64,000 bases of DNA. It comes from Pseudomonas wenzhouensis (GTDB lineage Bacteria; Pseudomonadota; Gammaproteobacteria; Pseudomonadales; Pseudomonadaceae). Below, one piece after another: positions 36,041 through 45,982 of this stretch; position 1 is the first letter of the stretch, and the number at the start of each line of letters is the position of its first letter. The notes below the pieces were generated by a model. That model saw only the letters and a program-made list of their open reading frames with translations, did no database searches and was not told where the DNA came from. Location of the stretch: positions 3,472,001-3,536,000 of the forward strand of contig NZ_CP072610.1 of NCBI RefSeq assembly GCF_021029445.1, given 5' to 3'. Both the position numbers and the translations under genes were made by a program.

Positions 36041-36979
36041 ATGAAAACGGCGTACTGGCCAGCAGATCTACAGCAGATCCAGCGCCTGCGGCTGTTTCAC
36101 AACATCGCGGCCAACAACCTGGAGCGACTCCTGGCGGAGTTTCGCGCCTGCGAACTGGAAGCCGGCGAGGTGTTGTTATCCCCCTTCGACCGTAACCAGC
36201 ATCTCTACCTGCTGCTTCAGGGGCGTTTACGTGTTTATCTCGGTTCGCTGGACAACCAGCCCGTCGGCACTCTGGAAGTGGGTGATTGCGCCGGCGAAAT
36301 CAGCTTCATCGACAACGAACGCCCCTCGGCCTACGTGGTCGCCGAATGTCCCTCCATCGTCCTGCGTCTGCACCGTGAGTCGCTGGTAACGCTCTTTCAG
36401 CAATCGCCCCAGGTGATGCAGAACCTGCTGCAGTTGCTCTGTGAGCGTGTACGCAAGGGCAACCGGCAAATTCTCGACAGCGAACAGCATGCCAATATCG
36501 ACACCCTCACCGGCTGCTTCAACCGACGCTGGCTGGAACATGTGTTCGAACGTGAAAGTACCCGCTGCGCCTTCAACGAAGAGCCGATTTCCCTGCTGAT
36601 GCTCGATGTCGACCACTTCAAGGCCTACAACGACCAGCATGGCCATCTGGCGGGCGACTATGCCTTGTGCCTGGTGGCCAACACGCTCAACAGCCAGTTG
36701 CGGGCCAAGGACAGCCTGATACGTTTCGGTGGCGAGGAGTTCGTCATCCTCCTGCCGGAAATCGCCGCCGACGACGCCCGCAGCATCGCCGAACGCCTGC
36801 GCATCAGCCTGGAGCGGATCACCTCTTTCTACTCGCCAGTTGGCGTTCTACCGGGCATGACCATTTCCATCGGGCTGGCGCAGATGCAGCATCAGGACAG
36901 CCTGCAAGGCCTGATCGCGCGAGCCGATGCCGCGCTGTACCAGGCCAAGCAGCAAGGTCGTAACTGCCTGAGCGGTTGA
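36041..36979 (+). CDS. diguanylate cyclase with N-terminal cyclic-nucleotide-binding-like domain
   Basis: ATG 36041 (MKTAYWPADLQQIQRLRLFHNIAANNLERLL), with GGTGA upstream, gives 312 residues; the longer frame from 35756 starts in decayed sequence. Residues about 12-130 form a CRP-like beta-barrel (GEVLLSPFDRNQHLYLLLQGRLRVYLG … GDCAGEISFIDNERPSAYVVAE). Residues about 150-310 form a GGDEF domain with DVDHFKAYNDQHGHLAGD, the intact active site RFGGEEF and an inhibitory-site RAKD five residues earlier. It should make cyclic di-GMP from GTP in response to an unknown ligand. It is soluble, unlike the broken cyclase at 7194-10385. Confidence 0.93.
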   Translation: MKTAYWPADLQQIQRLRLFHNIAANNLERLLAEFRACELEAGEVLLSPFDRNQHLYLLLQGRLRVYLGSLDNQPVGTLEVGDCAGEISFIDNERPSAYVVAECPSIVLRLHRESLVTLFQQSPQVMQNLLQLLCERVRKGNRQILDSEQHANIDTLTGCFNRRWLEHVFERESTRCAFNEEPISLLMLDVDHFKAYNDQHGHLAGDYALCLVANTLNSQLRAKDSLIRFGGEEFVILLPEIAADDARSIAERLRISLERITSFYSPVGVLPGMTISIGLAQMQHQDSLQGLIARADAALYQAKQQGRNCLSG

Positions 36980-37250
36980 CGGCCATGCATCACGCGCCCG
37001 GCTACCATCACGGGCATGCAGGGACGACCCCGGATGAACAACGCAGCCAGCCGGCCTCGGCGAAACCCTGCAGGCTTGGGCGCCAGCATCAGCGCCGCAA
37101 TCATGGCCGGCACGTTCAGGCGCCTGCGGCCAAGCAGCCTGCCGGACAGATCAGGTCGCCCCTTGACAGACGCGCGCAGACACTTCGCCGCGCCCGCGTC
37201 TTGCATTACACTGGCGAGCGTTCACTCCTTAACCAATCGATGAGAAGCCC

Positions 37251-38696
37251 GTGCTCGAAGCACTCAAGAAAATGTTCGGCAAGGCCGAAGGCGAGCAGCC
37301 ACAGCCAGACACTGCACCCGTAGCGCCTGCACCGGCCAAGACCGGCGCAACCCATGACAACGAGCGCCAGGACAACCCTGCGCGCAAACCCGAAGCCAGC
37401 GCCACGCAGAGTGCAGAGCGTGTGCCGCGTCCGGCCAAGGCCGACAAGCCGCGCCGCGAGCGCCCGGCAAAACCGCTGGACACCTGGAAGCTGGAAGACT
37501 TCGTGGTCGAGCCGGTCGAAGGCAAGACGCGCTTCCATGACTTCAAGCTCGCCCCCGAGCTGATGCATGCCATTCACGACCTCGGCTTCCCCTACTGCAC
37601 GCCGATTCAGGCGGGCGTACTGGGCTACACCCTCAAGGGCCAGGACGCCATCGGTCGCGCCCAGACCGGTACCGGCAAGACTGCCGCGTTCCTCATCTCG
37701 ATCATCACCCAACTGCTGCAGACCCCACCGCCGAAAGAGCGCTACATGGGCGAGCCGCGCGCGCTGATCATCGCGCCGACCCGTGAACTGGTGGTGCAGA
37801 TCGCCAAGGACGCGGCCGAGCTAACCAAATACACCGGCCTCAACGTCATGCAGTTCGTCGGCGGCATGGATTTCGACAAGCAACTCAAGCAGCTGGAATC
37901 GCGCTTCTGCGACATCCTCGTCGCTACCCCGGGCCGCCTGCTGGACTTCAACCAGCGCGGTGAAGTGCACCTGGACATGGTCGAGGTGATGGTGCTCGAT
38001 GAGGCCGACCGCATGCTCGACATGGGCTTCATCCCGCAGGTACGGCAGATCATCCGCCAGACGCCGATGAAGGGCGACCGCCAAACCCTGCTGTTCTCCG
38101 CCACCTTCACCGACGACGTGATGAACCTGGCCAAGCAGTGGACGGTCAACCCGGCCATCGTCGAGATCGAGCCGGAGAACGTTGCCAGCGACACCGTCGA
38201 GCAGCACGTCTACGCCGTGGCCTCGGCAGACAAGTACAAGCTGCTGTACAACCTGATCAGCCAGAACAACTGGACGCGGGTAATGGTCTTCGCCAACCGC
38301 AAGGACGAAGTACGCCGTATCGAGGAGCGCCTGACCCGCGACGGCATCAGCGCCGTGCAGATGTCCGGCGACATCCCCCAGCACAAGCGCATCCGCGCGC
38401 TGGAAGGCTTCCGTGAAGGCAAGATCCGCGTCATGGTCGCCACCGATGTGGCCGGGCGCGGTATCCACGTCGATGGCATCAGCCATGTGATCAACTTCAC
38501 CCTGCCGGAAGATCCGGACGACTACGTGCACCGCATCGGTCGTACCGGCCGTGCCGGCAGCAGCGGCACCTCGATCAGCTTCGCCGGCGAGGACGACGCC
38601 TACGCCCTGCCGCCGATCGAAGCGCTGATCGGGCGCAAGATCCAGTGCGAGATGCCACCGGACGAACTGCTCAAGCCGGTGCCACGCAAGCCCTGA
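37251..38696 (+). CDS. rhlB: ATP-dependent RNA helicase RhlB
   Basis: The 481-residue DEAD-box protein starts at GTG 37251 with a GAGAAG site. After a proline/alanine-rich basic extension of about 75 residues come the Q-motif ([10 protein letters not shown]), motif [12 protein letters not shown], Ia [31 protein letters not shown] ([32 protein letters not shown]). RhlB unwinds RNA in mRNA decay, in some bacteria as part of the degradosome. The N-terminal tail is typical of Pseudomonas RhlB and differs from E. coli. A terminator-like hairpin follows the stop. Confidence 0.93.
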   Translation: MLEALKKMFGKAEGEQPQPDTAPVAPAPAKTGATHDNERQDNPARKPEASATQSAERVPRPAKADKPRRERPAKPLDTWKLEDFVVEPVEGKTRFHDFKLAPELMHAIHDLGFPYCTPIQAGVLGYTLKGQDAIGRAQTGTGKTAAFLISIITQLLQTPPPKERYMGEPRALIIAPTRELVVQIAKDAAELTKYTGLNVMQFVGGMDFDKQLKQLESRFCDILVATPGRLLDFNQRGEVHLDMVEVMVLDEADRMLDMGFIPQVRQIIRQTPMKGDRQTLLFSATFTDDVMNLAKQWTVNPAIVEIEPENVASDTVEQHVYAVASADKYKLLYNLISQNNWTRVMVFANRKDEVRRIEERLTRDGISAVQMSGDIPQHKRIRALEGFREGKIRVMVATDVAGRGIHVDGISHVINFTLPEDPDDYVHRIGRTGRAGSSGTSISFAGEDDAYALPPIEALIGRKIQCEMPPDELLKPVPRKP

Positions 38697-38709
38697 AAGC
38701 AACCCGCGA

Positions 38710-38732
38710 GGGCGAAGCCAGTGGCTTCGCCC
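38710..38732 (+). terminator. probable terminator after rhlB
   Basis: GGGCGAAGCC-AGT-GGCTTCGCCC, a perfect 10-bp stem with a 3-base loop, begins 14 bases after the stop. The T-run is weak (TGCTTCAT). Confidence 0.6.
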
Positions 38733-38767
38733 TGCTTCATCGATCAGCCAAGCACCCGTTCTGTCGA

Positions 38768-39640
38768 CTAGCCATCGGCCCCTGACGCACGCGGCATGTT
38801 CAATTCCAGCACGCGATCACGCCCTCCCTCGGCGATCAGATAACGCCCATCTTCCAGCGCCATAATGGCCTGCGGCGCCTTGAGGAACGACAACACGGTC
38901 GTCTGCCGGCCCTGTGCATCGACCAACAGCAGGCGAGCGCGATGGGTCGAGTCTTCGCTGATCCATAGTCCCTGCTCGTCGCACAGCAGGAAGGTGGGGT
39001 TACGCAGACCGTCGAGCACCACCGGGTCACGGCCATCCTCACGCAGTTCGCGAATCACGCCGCTCTCCTTTTCGCTGTAAAGCATACGACCGTCGCTACA
39101 GCGGGTGATCGACTCGGTTTCCGAGAGGTTGTCACGCACGACGCTCAACTGGCGGTCATCCCAGCGGTAGCGCCACAGCCGGCCATCACCCTTGCGATCC
39201 TCGATGGCGTAGAGGTAATGGCCGTCATCCCATAGCCCCTGCACCGTGTTGCCCTGAAAGAGGCTGGAAACACGCCCGTCCTGCAGAAAGCTGACCGGCT
39301 TGTCGCCGGACTCCTGGCTGAATACCAGGCCACCGCGCGTGGCGAGCATGCCATCGGGCTTGGACAAACCGGCGACCACCACCTCACGCTCGCCATCCGG
39401 CTGGATCAACAGGATGCTGCCCTGGCCATCCTGCAGTTCCTGGCTGACCAGAATGCCGCCGTCTGCAGAGCGCGCCAGCCCGGCAGCCTTCTGGATATCT
39501 TCATAGGCCACGCGATAGGACCAACCACTGGCGGCCTGCACGGGAAAGAAATACTGCCAGGTGAAGAAACCCAGCGCGGTGACGATCAGCAGAAGGCTGG
39601 CCAGCAACGTGCGGTGCACCCAGCGTAGGGAGATGTTCAT
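38768..39640 (-). CDS. membrane-anchored beta-propeller (SMP-30/NHL-like) protein
   Basis: From ATG 39640 (MNISLRWVHRTLLASLLLIVTALGFFTWQYFF) the 290-residue product has one N-terminal membrane helix and a periplasmic domain of repeated blades (AAGLARSADGGILVSQE, LSKPDGMLATRGGLVFSQ, VQGLWDDGHYLYAIED, SITRCSDGRMLYSEKE, LRNPTFLLCDEQGLWISED, PQAIMALEDGRYLIAEGG). This fits a six-bladed SMP-30/NHL propeller. The family includes lactonases and strictosidine-synthase-like enzymes; no catalytic set can be assigned. The function is unknown and the gene stands alone. Confidence 0.7.
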   Translation of the reverse strand: MNISLRWVHRTLLASLLLIVTALGFFTWQYFFPVQAASGWSYRVAYEDIQKAAGLARSADGGILVSQELQDGQGSILLIQPDGEREVVVAGLSKPDGMLATRGGLVFSQESGDKPVSFLQDGRVSSLFQGNTVQGLWDDGHYLYAIEDRKGDGRLWRYRWDDRQLSVVRDNLSETESITRCSDGRMLYSEKESGVIRELREDGRDPVVLDGLRNPTFLLCDEQGLWISEDSTHRARLLLVDAQGRQTTVLSFLKAPQAIMALEDGRYLIAEGGRDRVLELNMPRASGADG

Positions 39641-39742
39641 GGTCAGAGCTCGCGAGATGATCAAAGACAGTGGTCGGGCCTGGGGACGAGGCGCCGCGTC
39701 ATCCTGCTTCTCGCTGCGCTCGTACCGGTCAGGCCGAACCTA

Positions 39743-39883
39743 GGTTCTGTACGAAAAGTCGTCGAGCGAAGGTCAGGCGAGGCAAAAATGGGTGAGGAAG
39801 CGGAGTTTACGAGCTGTAAATGAGCATTCCGAACCTATTTTTAACGAAGCATCACCGAGCGCAGGCACTTTTCGTACAGAACC
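39743..39883. mobile_element. MITE-like element with 17-bp inverted ends
   Basis: The ends GGTTCTGTACGAAAAGT and ACTTTTCGTACAGAACC are perfect complements. CTAG/CTAA-type bases flank them, resembling IS5-type YTAR targets. There is no coding capacity. The middle (39780-39848) is an imperfect hairpin that recurs at 50925-50993. Confidence 0.6.
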
Positions 39884-39969
39884 TAAGACCGGGCGACACG
39901 CCAAATGTCACCCTGCCATGCATCATCGAGCTGCTACAAATTGCTGCAGGCGCAACGCGCCCACGAGCG

Positions 39970-40278
39970 TCAGGTCTCGACGCTCTGCTCGAGCACCTTG
40001 GCGGCGTCCTGCTCTGCGTCCTCGTCCTGCTTGTCCTGATCGTCCTGTTCGGCCTTGCCCATGGCGCGATTGGTCGACTCCTGCAAGGCATCCACCTGGC
40101 GGTTGACCTCATTCACCACTTCACCGACGGAGTCGCTGAGCAGCGCCTGTGCTTCCTTTTTCGCCTCCTCGGCCAGTTTCTGCGCGGACTGTTCGGCGGC
40201 TTCACAGCCAACCAGACCGAGCAAGGCGACACCCAATGCCATGGGCGCCAGACGATTCTTCCAGTGTTTGAGCATCAT
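39970..40278 (-). CDS. small predicted lipoprotein rich in charged residues
   Basis: ATG 40278 or the adjacent ATG 40275 (MLKHWKNRLAPMALGVALLGLVGCEAAEQ) opens a product of about 102 residues with a lipobox LGLVGC. The mature part is a helical, Gln/Glu/Lys-rich chain (AQKLAEEAKKEAQALLSDSVGEVVNEVNRQVDALQESTNRAMGKAEQDDQDKQDEDAEQD), probably a coiled coil between membrane and periplasm. No family is recognised; it resembles small YajI-like or stress-type lipoproteins only in layout. A longer frame to 40314 lacks a signal. It lies 58 bases downstream of the terC stop on the same strand. Confidence 0.75.
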   Translation of the reverse strand: MMLKHWKNRLAPMALGVALLGLVGCEAAEQSAQKLAEEAKKEAQALLSDSVGEVVNEVNRQVDALQESTNRAMGKAEQDDQDKQDEDAEQDAAKVLEQSVET

Positions 40279-40335
40279 GCCTCTCCGATTGCGAGGCCCG
40301 GCTCGCCACATCACGGGCCGGGCGGGATTGATACG

Positions 40336-41322
40336 TCAGATATTGACCGGCGCCTGGCCACGGGTCTTGTACAGCGACAGCAGCACGCCACCGATCAGCA
40401 GGCCCAGGGTCACGCTCAGCGACACCACGGCCGGGATCTTGCCGATGATGCCGACCAGGAAGATCTTCGCGCCGATGAACACCAGCACCAGCGCCAGCGC
40501 GTACTTGAGGTAGGCGAAGCGGTGGATCAGCGCCGCCAGGGCGAAGTACAGGGCGCGCAAGCCGAGGATGGCGAAGATGTTCGAGGTGTAGACGATGAAC
40601 GGATCCTGGGTGATGGCGAAGATCGCCGGCACGCTGTCGATGGCGAACACCAGGTCGGCGCACTCGATCAGGATCAGCGCCAGGAACAGCGGCGTCACCC
40701 ACAGCACGCTGCGCCCTTTGCCATCATCCTGGCGCACGAAGAAGTGTTGGCCGTGCAGCTCATCAGTCACGCGCAGGTGCTTGCGCAGGAACTTGACCAG
40801 CACGTTATTCTGCAGGTCCGGCGCATCGTCGAGCTTGGAGAACAGCATCTTCACGCCGGTGAAGAACAGGAATGCGCCGAACACATAGAGAATCCAGCTG
40901 AACTCGTGAATCAGCGCTGCACCCAGGCCGATCATGATCGCCCGCAGCACCAGCACGCCCATGATTCCCCAGAACAGCACCTTGTGCTGGTACTGCCGCG
41001 GGATGGCGAGGAAGCTGAAGATCATGGCCATGAGAAACACGTTGTCCATCGACAACGATTTCTCGATCAGAAAGCCGGTGACGTAATCCATGCTGGCGTC
41101 GCCGCCCTTCTGGAAGAACACCCAGACACCGAACAACAGACCCGCAGTGATGTAGCCACCCGAGAGCAACAGGCTCTCGCGCACGCCGATCTCGCGATTA
41201 TCGCGGTGCAGCACGCCAAGATCGAAGGCCAACAGGGAAATGACGACAGCGATGAAGACCAGCCACAACCAGGTGGCCGTGCCGAGGAACTCGGCGAAGA
41301 GGAACGGTTCTAGGGCAGTCAT
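40336..41322 (-). CDS. TerC-family membrane protein (Alx-like)
   Basis: ATG 41322 (MTALEPFLFAEFLGTATWLWLVFIAVV) follows GGAGGGG and yields 328 residues. The protein has nine or so helices and the conserved TerC acidic motifs (LLAFDLGVLHRDNREIG, EKSLSMDNVFLMAMIFSFL, ECADLVFAIDSVPAIFAITQDPFIVYTSNIFAILGLRALYF). It is close to the Alx/YgjT branch, linked to manganese export and alkaline response in E. coli. The transported ion here is inferred. I looked for the yybP-ykoY riboswitch that often precedes alx and did not see it in the 41323-41521 leader. Confidence 0.9.
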   Translation of the reverse strand: MTALEPFLFAEFLGTATWLWLVFIAVVISLLAFDLGVLHRDNREIGVRESLLLSGGYITAGLLFGVWVFFQKGGDASMDYVTGFLIEKSLSMDNVFLMAMIFSFLAIPRQYQHKVLFWGIMGVLVLRAIMIGLGAALIHEFSWILYVFGAFLFFTGVKMLFSKLDDAPDLQNNVLVKFLRKHLRVTDELHGQHFFVRQDDGKGRSVLWVTPLFLALILIECADLVFAIDSVPAIFAITQDPFIVYTSNIFAILGLRALYFALAALIHRFAYLKYALALVLVFIGAKIFLVGIIGKIPAVVSLSVTLGLLIGGVLLSLYKTRGQAPVNI

Positions 41323-41521
41323 GGAGCCCCTCCTACAGTCAGATTGAACAGACTGTGATTCCGACATCGCGGTATTCACCGCCAGAGGGGCCCGGCATCA
41401 CGGGCGCAAAGATACTCAGGCCGCATATGCCACTCAATGCGGCGAATATTACAAAACATTTCATGACTGATTGATCATGCAGCCGTGCAAAACGGCCAGC
41501 CAGAGCGGCAGCCAGGCGTTT

Positions 41522-43888
41522 TCAGAACAACCCCAACTGCCCGTTCACCAGACGCTCGAACTCACCGCCGACGAACGGCAGAATGGCGTCGGCCACCGGC
41601 TTGAGCTGGCGGCTGATGTAGTGCTCGTAGTCCACCGGCGACAGCAGGCGCTCCAGTGGTTGCGGCCCGCCGGTGGTGATCAGGTAGCTGATCCAGCCAC
41701 CACGCTGATATTGCAACGGCCTCCCCAACTGCTGGTTGTATTCGTCGGCCAGGCGCGCGGCGCGCACGTGCGGCGGCACGTTGCGCTGGTAGTCGTCGAG
41801 GCGTCGGCGCAAACGCTTACGGTAGACCAACAGCTCGTCCAGCTCGCCGGCCAGCGTACGTTTGACGTAGTCGCGCACGTAGTCCTCGTAGGGCTGGCCG
41901 GCGAATACCAGGCGATAGAGTTCCTGCTGAAAGCGCTGGGCCAGCGGCGACCAGTCGGTGCGCACCGTCTCCAGGCCCTTGAACACCATGCGTTCGCTGC
42001 CGTCCACGTCGTGAACCAGGCCGGCATAACGCTTCTTGCTGCCCTCCTCGGTGCCGCGAATGGTGGGCATGAGAAAGCGCCGGTAATGGGTCTCGAACTG
42101 CAGCTCCAGGGCGCTGGTCAGGTCGTACTCATTCTGCAGATGCTGGCGCCACCAGGCGTTGACCCGAGCCACCAGCGCGCGGCCGATGCGTGTCGCCTCG
42201 TCCTCGTCATGAGCACGACCGAGCCAGACGAAGGTGGAGTCGGTGTCGCCGTAGATCACCGCATGCCCCTCGGCTTCGATCAGCTCGCGGGTGCGCTTCA
42301 TGATCTGATGCCCGCGCAAGGTGATGGACGAGGCCAGGCGCGGGTCGAAGAAGCGGCAACCACTGGAGCCGAGCACGCCGTAGAAGGCATTCATGATGAT
42401 CTTCAGCGCCTGCGACAGCGCCTTGTTGCCGTCGCGCTTGGCCGCCTCACGCCCCTGCCAGACGCGCTCGACGATGGCCGGCAGGCAATGCCGGGTGCGC
42501 GAGAAGCGTGCGCCGCGAAAGCCTTCCACCGAATGTTCGTCATCCGGCTGGTGCAAGCCTTCAACCAGACCCAGCGGGTCGATCAGAAAGCTGCGGATGA
42601 TCGACGGATACAGGCTCTTGTAGTCCAGCACCAGCACCGAATCGTAGAGGCCGGGGCGCGAATCCATGACGAAGCCGCCGGGGCTGTTCTCACCGCGAAT
42701 ATCGCCGAGGTTCGGCGCGACGTAGCCCAGGCGGTGCATCGGCGGCAGGTAAAGGTGAGTGAAGGCCGCCACCGAGCCGCCGCTGCGGTCGGCGGCCAGG
42801 CCAGTGACGCTGGAGCGCTCCAGGAGGAAGGCGAGCAGATCGGTGTGGGCGAAGATGCGCGTGACCAGCTCGCAGTCCTTGAGGTTGTAGCGCGCCAGCG
42901 CCGGCTTGTCCTCGTCGAACATGCGCTGAATCTCGTCCATGCGCGCATAGGGTGTATCGATCGCCTTGCCCTCGCCGAGCAGGGTCTGCGCCACCGATTC
43001 CAGGCTGAACGAAGGGAAACTCCAGGTCGCCGAGCGTAGCGCCTCGATGCCGTCGATAATCAGCCGCCCGGCCGCCTCGGCGAAATAGTGCTGACTGCTG
43101 TTGTGCTGACGCCAGCCCATCACGTCGCCGCCACGCCCCAGCAGCAGCGGCACCTTGAGTTGCTCGGCGTGATCGCGCAGCACGCGCAGGTCGAACTGCA
43201 CCAGGTTCCAGCCGATGATGGCGTCCGGGTCATGCCGCTGCAGCCAGGCATTCAGCCGTTCGAGCAGCAACTGGCAGCTGTCGCAGTACTCCAGGTCGAA
43301 GTCGACGCTGCTGGCGTCGCCATTGGCCGGACCGAGCATGTACACCTGGCGCTGGCCGCAGCCTTCCAGGGCGATGGAATACAGTTCGCCCCGCGCGCTG
43401 GTCTCGATATCCAGCGACACCAGACGCAGCGTTGGTCGGTAATCAGGCGCGTGTTTGAGCGACTTGCACAGCAGGCTGCCGTCTTCCTGCGCGATACCGT
43501 CGAACAGCACGCTGGCGGTAATAAAGCGCTCCATCAGGTAGCGATCCGGCGGGCGGATATCGGCCTCGTACACATCGACACCGACCTGACGCAGCTTCTT
43601 CTCCAGCTGCAGCAACTGGCGGTACTGGCGGCAATACAGGCCCAGCACCGGGCGACGCTTGAAGTCGCGCAAGGAAAGCGGTCGCAGCTCTACGCCCGTT
43701 TCATTACGCAACAACGGCTCGGCCCAGGCACGCTGCTCGGCCGGGATGAAGGCCACCACGTCCTGGCACGGCAGGCGCACCTGGCGCGGGCCCTCATCGG
43801 TGGCCAGCCAGAAGGCCACCTCGGTGCCCTCCGACGTGTCGCGCCAATGGCGGCTGAGCACGAAGCCTTGCTGGGGTTGCGTCATCAT
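41522..43888 (-). CDS. polB: DNA polymerase II (family B)
   Basis: The 788-residue protein contains exonuclease motifs ([22 protein letters not shown], then [15 protein letters not shown] and [13 protein letters not shown]) and polymerase motifs A to C ([52 protein letters not shown]). The length agrees with E. coli Pol II (783). The enzyme restarts and bypasses damaged templates as part of the SOS response; no clear LexA box was found upstream. Two adjacent ATG codons could start it (43888 or 43885). It is read alone on this strand. Confidence 0.97.
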   Translation of the reverse strand: MMTQPQQGFVLSRHWRDTSEGTEVAFWLATDEGPRQVRLPCQDVVAFIPAEQRAWAEPLLRNETGVELRPLSLRDFKRRPVLGLYCRQYRQLLQLEKKLRQVGVDVYEADIRPPDRYLMERFITASVLFDGIAQEDGSLLCKSLKHAPDYRPTLRLVSLDIETSARGELYSIALEGCGQRQVYMLGPANGDASSVDFDLEYCDSCQLLLERLNAWLQRHDPDAIIGWNLVQFDLRVLRDHAEQLKVPLLLGRGGDVMGWRQHNSSQHYFAEAAGRLIIDGIEALRSATWSFPSFSLESVAQTLLGEGKAIDTPYARMDEIQRMFDEDKPALARYNLKDCELVTRIFAHTDLLAFLLERSSVTGLAADRSGGSVAAFTHLYLPPMHRLGYVAPNLGDIRGENSPGGFVMDSRPGLYDSVLVLDYKSLYPSIIRSFLIDPLGLVEGLHQPDDEHSVEGFRGARFSRTRHCLPAIVERVWQGREAAKRDGNKALSQALKIIMNAFYGVLGSSGCRFFDPRLASSITLRGHQIMKRTRELIEAEGHAVIYGDTDSTFVWLGRAHDEDEATRIGRALVARVNAWWRQHLQNEYDLTSALELQFETHYRRFLMPTIRGTEEGSKKRYAGLVHDVDGSERMVFKGLETVRTDWSPLAQRFQQELYRLVFAGQPYEDYVRDYVKRTLAGELDELLVYRKRLRRRLDDYQRNVPPHVRAARLADEYNQQLGRPLQYQRGGWISYLITTGGPQPLERLLSPVDYEHYISRQLKPVADAILPFVGGEFERLVNGQLGLF

Positions 43889-43910
43889 TCATCCGAGCCT
43901 GCGGTTGCAC

Positions 43911-44001
43911 TCCCCTCTCCCATTTATGGGAGAGGGGCTGGGGGAGAGGGTTTCGCTCTTTTCCCTCTCCCCGGCCCTCTCCCGCAAGCGGGAGAGGGAG
44001 A
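43911..44001. repeat. purine/pyrimidine repeat with hairpins
   Basis: CCCCTCTCCCATTTATGGGAGAGGGG and CCTCTCCCGCAAGCGGGAGAGG are two palindromes linked by GGGGGAGAGGG. They fill the gap between the divergent polB and globin genes. This is a widespread dispersed repeat of gammaproteobacteria. Confidence 0.6.
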
Positions 44002-44094
44002 ACAGCACCTGCATGCAGCTCCAAACCTCAAACCAAACTGGCCGAGCATTCTACGCCAGCGGTTACAATGGCGCCTTTTCCGGACGATGGTTCG

Positions 44095-44526
44095 ATGAGC
44101 GAAACACCTCCCTACGGCACCGGTGATGCCTCCTATCAGGCCGCTGGCGGCATCGACGGCCTGCGCCGGCTGGTCGATGACTTCTACCGACTGATGGACG
44201 AACGCCCCGAAGCCGCCGCCTTACGTGCCCTGCACCCCGCTGACCTGAGCGCCGCGCGCGACAAGCTGGCGTGCTTCCTCAGCGGCTGGCTGGGCGGGCC
44301 GCGCCTGTTCACTGAGCAGTACGGCAGCATCAGCATTCCGGCCTTCCATGCGCAGTGGCCGGTAGACGCTGCCCTTGCCCAGGCCTGGTTGGACTGCATG
44401 GCCGGCGCCATCGCCCTGCAAGACTATTACCCGGCCTTCGCCGACTACCTGCTGACCCAGTTGCGCGTACCTGCGCAGCGCATCCTCCAGGCTGCCCATA
44501 ACCGACACGGAACCCGCCATGACTGA
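44095..44526 (+). CDS. group II truncated haemoglobin
   Basis: From ATG 44095 (MSETPPYGTGDASYQAAGGIDGLRRLVDDFYRLMDERPEAAALRALHP) the product has 143 residues, the usual size. It shows the globin helices, FLSGWLGGPRLFTEQYG, and the haem-ligand region IPAFHAQWPVD with the proximal His. Group II members bind O2 or NO and are linked to stress; the specific role is unknown. A TACAAT -10-like box lies about 30 bases before the start. The stop overlaps the next gene by eight bases, and three genes form a unit. Confidence 0.85.
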   Translation: MSETPPYGTGDASYQAAGGIDGLRRLVDDFYRLMDERPEAAALRALHPADLSAARDKLACFLSGWLGGPRLFTEQYGSISIPAFHAQWPVDAALAQAWLDCMAGAIALQDYYPAFADYLLTQLRVPAQRILQAAHNRHGTRHD

Positions 44527-44857
44527 CCAACTGATCATCGAAGACCTGCAACAGGGCGACGGCAAGACCGTGGTCAAGGGCGCCCTGATCACCACCCAAT
44601 ATCGCGGCTGGCTGGCCGATGGCACGGAGTTCGACTCATCCTACTCACGCGGCAAGCCGTTCCAGTGCGTGATCGGCACTGGCCGGGTGATCAAGGGCTG
44701 GGACCAGGGTCTGATGGGCATGCAGGTCGGTGGCAAGCGCAAGCTGCAGGTGCCGGCGCACCTGGGTTACGGCGAGCGCAGCGTCGGTTCGATTCCGCCC
44801 AACTCCGACCTGACCTTCGAGATCGAGCTGCTGGAAGTGCTGACCCGCGATGACTGA
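44519..44857 (+). CDS. FKBP-type peptidyl-prolyl cis-trans isomerase
   Basis: The 112-residue protein is a single FKBP domain: LITTQYRGWLADGTEFDSSYSRGKPFQCVIGTGRVIKGWDQGLMGMQVGGKRKLQVPAHLGYGERSVGSIPPNSDLTFEIELLEV. The active-site residues of FKBP (Tyr, Phe, Asp, Val-Ile, Trp) are in place. There is no signal peptide, so it acts in the cytoplasm. Start and stop each overlap the flanking genes by eight bases, so translation is probably coupled. The client protein is unknown. Confidence 0.95.
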   Translation: MTDQLIIEDLQQGDGKTVVKGALITTQYRGWLADGTEFDSSYSRGKPFQCVIGTGRVIKGWDQGLMGMQVGGKRKLQVPAHLGYGERSVGSIPPNSDLTFEIELLEVLTRDD

Positions 44858-45776
44858 CGCCGCCCTCGCCATCCTGCGCGAGCACCTGCTGCAGGCACTG
44901 GACAACCACCCCAGCACCGAGACCCGTCGCCTGTTCCATGGCCGTGGCCGCTGCTGGCCGGGGCTGGAACAGATCACCGTCGACTGGCTGTCCGGCATCG
45001 TACTGGTGATGCTGTTTCGCGAGCCGTCGCCGACACTCAAGCCGTTACTCATCGAGCTACTGACAACGCCACAGTGGCAGACTAGCGGCGCGCGCGGCCT
45101 GCTACTGCAGCACCGCTACGTGCAGGGCAGCGAGAGCGAATGGCTGGCCGGTGAGCCGCAGGCGCAATGGCCGATCATCGAAGATGGTCTGCATTACCTA
45201 CTGGATCTGGGCAGCAAGCAGAACAGCGGGCTGTTCCTCGATATGCGCCTGGGTCGCCAGTGGGTGCGTGAGCAGGCGGCCGGCAAGCTCGTGCTCAACC
45301 TGTTCGCCTACACCTGCGGCTTCTCCGTCGCGGCCATCGCTGGCGGTGCCGCGCAGGTGGTCAACCTGGACATGGCACGCGCCGCGCTGTCCCGCGGGCG
45401 CGACAACCATCGCCTGAACCAGCACGACCTCTCCCGAGTGGAGTTTCTCGGCCACGAGCTGTTCAAGTCCTGGGGCAAGGTGCGCAAGAGCGGGCCTTAT
45501 GACCTGGTGATCATCGACCCGCCAAGCTTTCAGAAAGGCAGCTTCGCCCTCACCCAGGACTACACCAAGATTCTCCGGCGCTTGCCTGAGCTGATGACCG
45601 AGCACGGCACGGTGCTGGCCTGCGTCAACGACCCGGATATCGGCCCGGACTTTCTGATCGAGGGCATGGCCGCCGAAGCGCCGCAACTGCGCTTCATCGA
45701 GCGCCTGGACAACCCGCCGGAGTTTCCCGACATCTCCCCCGAAAGCGGCCTCAAGGCGCTGGTGTTCCAACTCTAG
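44850..45776 (+). CDS. class I SAM-dependent methyltransferase (RlmI-like)
   Basis: The 308-residue protein has a Rossmann methyltransferase with motif I LNLFAYTCGFSVAAIAGGAAQVVNLDMA (SAM binding) and motif IV DLVIIDPPSFQKGSFALTQDYTKILRRLPEL, the DPPS signature shared by RNA cytosine methyltransferases of the RlmI/K type. The N-terminal 140 residues form the family's accessory domain (RLFHGRGRCWPGLEQITVDWLSG). An rRNA target is likely but not shown. It is the last of three overlapping genes (globin, FKBP, methyltransferase). Confidence 0.88.
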   Translation: MTDAALAILREHLLQALDNHPSTETRRLFHGRGRCWPGLEQITVDWLSGIVLVMLFREPSPTLKPLLIELLTTPQWQTSGARGLLLQHRYVQGSESEWLAGEPQAQWPIIEDGLHYLLDLGSKQNSGLFLDMRLGRQWVREQAAGKLVLNLFAYTCGFSVAAIAGGAAQVVNLDMARAALSRGRDNHRLNQHDLSRVEFLGHELFKSWGKVRKSGPYDLVIIDPPSFQKGSFALTQDYTKILRRLPELMTEHGTVLACVNDPDIGPDFLIEGMAAEAPQLRFIERLDNPPEFPDISPESGLKALVFQL

Positions 45777-45825
45777 CCCGGATGAAATCCGGGAATGGCT
45801 GGCCCCGGACTGCATCCGGGCTACG
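45774..45825. repeat. REP repeat pair (CCGGATTGCATCCGG family)
   Basis: TAGCCCGGATGAAATCCGGG and CCGGACTGCATCCGGGCTA lie in opposite orientation immediately after the methyltransferase stop codon, between convergent genes. Confidence 0.7.
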
Positions 45826-45884
45826 TACCTGAGGCTCCCGTGAAGGGTGCGCCAGGCGCACCGCCAGCCAACGCTGACAGACTG

Positions 45885-45963
45885 TGGGAGCCCCGCCCCG
45901 GGGCGAAGCTTTTGCTTCTGCGCCGCTGGCTCGATCGCATTCGCCGCGAGGCGCGGCTCCTAC
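45885..45963. repeat. REP-type repeat (GGAGCCCCGCC family)
   Basis: GGGAGCCCCGCCCCGGGGCGAA pairs imperfectly with TTCGCCGCGAGGCGCGGCTCCT downstream. Same family as 17661-17743 and 29894-29968. Confidence 0.65.
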
Positions 45964-45982
45964 ACAAGCCTCTTGCTCTTCC

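Noticed and set aside
41323..41521. yybP-ykoY manganese riboswitch before the TerC gene
   Set aside because: Searched because Alx-type genes often carry it; the conserved core could not be found.
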